Shown piece by piece: positions 62,328-64,000 of a DNA stretch of 64,000 nt. The stretch comes from Pseudomonas frederiksbergensis (lineage in GTDB: Bacteria > Pseudomonadota > Gammaproteobacteria > Pseudomonadales > Pseudomonadaceae). The stretch covers positions 62,001-126,000 of the forward strand of contig NZ_CP018319.1 of NCBI RefSeq assembly GCF_001952935.1, in the 5' to 3' direction. The position numbers and the translations under genes are program-made. Within the stretch, counting starts at the first letter, position 1. Every line of letters starts with the position of its first letter. The notes below the pieces were generated by a model. That model saw only the letters and a program-made list of their open reading frames with translations, had not been told where the DNA came from and searched no databases.

Positions 62328-62987
62328 CTAAGAACGCATACCCATCCAGATTACCGCTTCAGTCCATGCAGTTACCATCGGTGTCAGTACCCTAAACCAG
62401 GGATCGCGCACATCAATCTGCGCTGCTGAGTGGTCATGGTGGTGCTGCTCCTCCTCCACAATCGAAGTAATGGCCGCCACCGCGTGGAGATCGATATTGC
62501 CCAGCACATCAAGTTGATGCGCCAGGTGCTTGAGCACCACACTTTCAACCGCGACGGTAGTGGCGACAATGGCTTTGCGGCCACAGATGCCAGTAACCAG
62601 ACCCAACGCCAGACCGCCGATGCCACACAACCAATAACTACGGCAGCGGGGATAATTGCGACGTTGCAGCTCCTCCTGAAAAACCGTCCGATGGCGGCGC
62701 TCGTGGGAGAGGAACTCCTTAAGTTCATTCACCATGCCTGGGACGAAAAGCCGGGCCATAAACAACTGTCCGCTGTAGATACAGATCGCACCATGCTCGC
62801 CCGCATGGTCGACCTTCATCATGCGGTTGCCGAGGTCTTCGCCCTTAGCCGTGTAGTCTGGTGAATTCACATTGAGATTTCTTGTTCGAGGGGCTTGGTC
62901 ATCGGGCCTGTCCTTGCTCTTGAGCCAGCATCGTGCTGTAACGCCAAGCAGATAAGCAAGTGAGTTCACAGGGCGGCCCCTCACCAT
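62328..62987 (-). CDS. Coq7-like diiron protein
   Basis: A protein of about 219 residues with the diiron ligand pattern of COQ7/demethoxyubiquinone hydroxylase: E64 in DHAGEHGAICIYSGQ, HERRH (95-99, giving E96 and H99), E148 in AVESVVLKHL, and EEEQHHH (178-184). A hydrophobic segment (GGLALGLVTGICG) fits membrane association. It differs from the usual Pseudomonas Coq7, so it may be a paralogue or act on another quinone. The start is uncertain; GTG near 62870 is an alternative. Confidence 0.75.
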   Translation of the reverse strand: MVRGRPVNSLAYLLGVTARCWLKSKDRPDDQAPRTRNLNVNSPDYTAKGEDLGNRMMKVDHAGEHGAICIYSGQLFMARLFVPGMVNELKEFLSHERRHRTVFQEELQRRNYPRCRSYWLCGIGGLALGLVTGICGRKAIVATTVAVESVVLKHLAHQLDVLGNIDLHAVAAITSIVEEEQHHHDHSAAQIDVRDPWFRVLTPMVTAWTEAVIWMGMRS

Positions 62988-63357
62988 CGTCGATTTGGCC
63001 GATCTTTAAGCAGCTGACCGACCGCTTTGGGTCGAGTTCAGTCAGTCACGATAGGCAAAAATCGGCCAAAAGCCGCCTACCAAAAAGGCGGGCCTTCACT
63101 TATCGCCATGCTGTTAAACAACGTCAAACAAGCAACGTCAAAAACCCGGTCATTTAACCAACTCCTTGCGGCTGGAATTTTTTCATGGCGTAAAGGGTGA
63201 AGTGCAAAAGGTGTCCTAGACTACAGGCTTAAATGGTCTGCTTTCATGTGTTCTTCACTGCTGCAACTACTGGGTTTTTATATGAATTCAGACAGTTTTC
63301 AGTCGCAGCACTGCCTTTATCGGATGCCCTCTATCGACCCAAGAGCGGGATGCCAAT
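62988..63357. other. Intergenic stretch with a third dispersed element copy
   Basis: No gene is seen. TCGGCCAAAAGC at 63062-63073 matches the elements flanking the 53.8-58.6 kb island and lies within a short palindromic region (GGCCAAAAGCCGCC). Confidence 0.45.
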
Positions 63358-64000
63358 ATGAATAATAGTTCCGTAGCGGGCTCTCGATTCAGCGTACTTG
63401 ATGGATGGCGCGGCATAAGCATCCTGCTTGTCTTGGCGTGTCACCTGCTACCACTCAGCCCAAAGGCTTGGCAATTCAATGCCGCCGCAGGCGTTATGGG
63501 AATGGCTATATTTTTTACCCTGTCGGGTTTTCTGATTACAAATTTCCTGCTCAACAACAGCAGCGTCGTTGATTTTTTAATCCGCAGAATCTTTCGGGTT
63601 GTGCCGCTCGCCTGGTTGTACATGCTCATTGCCTTACCCGTCATGAACAGCACTCCGGATGCCTACATCGCAAACTTTCTGTTCGTCGCCAACTGGCCGC
63701 CCATGTGGCTTGGCAGTGTCAACGGCCACCTATGGAGTTTGTGCATGGAGGTCCAGTTTTATTTCGCCATCGCTTTGCTGGTGGTTTTGATGAGAAACAA
63801 GTGGGTACTGCTGATCCCGGTTCTCTGCATTGCCGTCACGATGTATCGAGTCATGAATGAAGTCCATGTCGCAATCAACACTTATTACCGCATCGACGAA
63901 ATACTTTCCGGGTGCATACTGGCACTGATATATAACAACAGACTGGGCAATATCCTTGTCAAACTTCCGGCACAAACGTGGATCACCCAAGTATTTTTAG
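63358..64000 (+). CDS. Acyltransferase family 3 membrane protein (OafA/YrhL-like), 3' end outside window
   Basis: The first 214 residues of an integral membrane O-acyltransferase. FSVLDGWRGISILLVLACHL carries the R/H motif of the family (H about 28), followed by hydrophobic helices (MGMAIFFTLSGFLITNFLL), and HLWSLCMEVQFYFAIALLV with the conserved SLxxExxFY signature. Such proteins acetylate surface polysaccharides or lipid A-linked sugars. The C-terminus is cut by the window edge. Confidence 0.9.
   Translation, partial: MNNSSVAGSRFSVLDGWRGISILLVLACHLLPLSPKAWQFNAAAGVMGMAIFFTLSGFLITNFLLNNSSVVDFLIRRIFRVVPLAWLYMLIALPVMNSTPDAYIANFLFVANWPPMWLGSVNGHLWSLCMEVQFYFAIALLVVLMRNKWVLLIPVLCIAVTMYRVMNEVHVAINTYYRIDEILSGCILALIYNNRLGNILVKLPAQTWITQVFL

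Overview
The window looks like chromosomal DNA from a Pseudomonas of the fluorescens group. The evidence is high GC content with Pseudomonas codon usage, several families common in that genus (DUF2790, DUF2388, DUF3422, GlxA-type AraC regulators, tandem-domain Usp proteins), and many REP/REPIN palindromes of two sequence classes scattered between genes. No rRNA, tRNA or CRISPR array was seen. Nothing here was searched against a database; all names come from reading the sequence.

Layout. 0-4.4 kb: a truncated Gfo/Idh/MocA oxidoreductase divergent from a LacI regulator with a perfect palindromic operator between them, a GlxA-like regulator, and a ParD-like/methionine aminopeptidase pair. 4.6-11.2 kb: a ThDP enzyme, DUF3422, a GT61 glycosyltransferase with a FemAB/GNAT-like protein, and small proteins. 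11.4-28 kb: ordinary metabolic and regulatory genes (Usp, methyltransferase, DipZ, an OmpR-type two-component system, SDRs, LysR, GlxA, HAD), broken up by REP elements and several decayed genes: an aldo/keto reductase-LysR deletion scar and an MFS transporter tail cut by a REP array. 28-36.5 kb: response regulator, MXKDX repeat protein, a molybdopterin oxidoreductase with its cytochrome b, methyltransferase, LuxR regulator, polyamine-type binding protein, P1 peptidase, and an NAD(P)H oxidoreductase divergent from TetR. 36.5-38.9 kb: a candidate small RNA, a GNAT protein, and a four-copy 194-bp tandem array that has captured the 3' end of a YceI gene.

39-45.4 kb: an anaerobiosis/stress cluster (erythromycin-esterase-like protein, phosphoribosyltransferase, three tandem Usp proteins, GNAT protein). 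Three of its promoters carry a perfect Anr/FNR box (TTGAT-N4-ATCAA). 45.4-51.6 kb: a two-component system divergent from a PepSY / DUF2271 / PepSY-flavoreductase / ApbE operon. The DUF2271 protein carries a match to the ApbE flavinylation motif (DGVSGAS), so the operon reads as a route moving electrons from cytosolic NAD(P)H to a flavinylated periplasmic protein; apbE is frameshifted in this sequence. A VIT-family and a MATE transporter follow.

53.8-58.6 kb: a lower-GC, probably acquired island. It holds a translationally coupled pair (TauD-type 2OG dioxygenase plus a protein with a HEPN-type RNxxxH motif and a zinc ribbon) and a PHP-domain/SMC-type ATPase overlapping a 97-residue partner. 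The ATPase resembles known PHP-ATPase antiphage proteins; the dioxygenase-HEPN pair is the best candidate here for an undescribed system. 58.8-64 kb: housekeeping or accessory genes (DUF6130, LysR/azoreductase, cupin, a Coq7-like diiron protein, a truncated acyltransferase) and a small membrane-protein gene broken by a 10-bp duplication.
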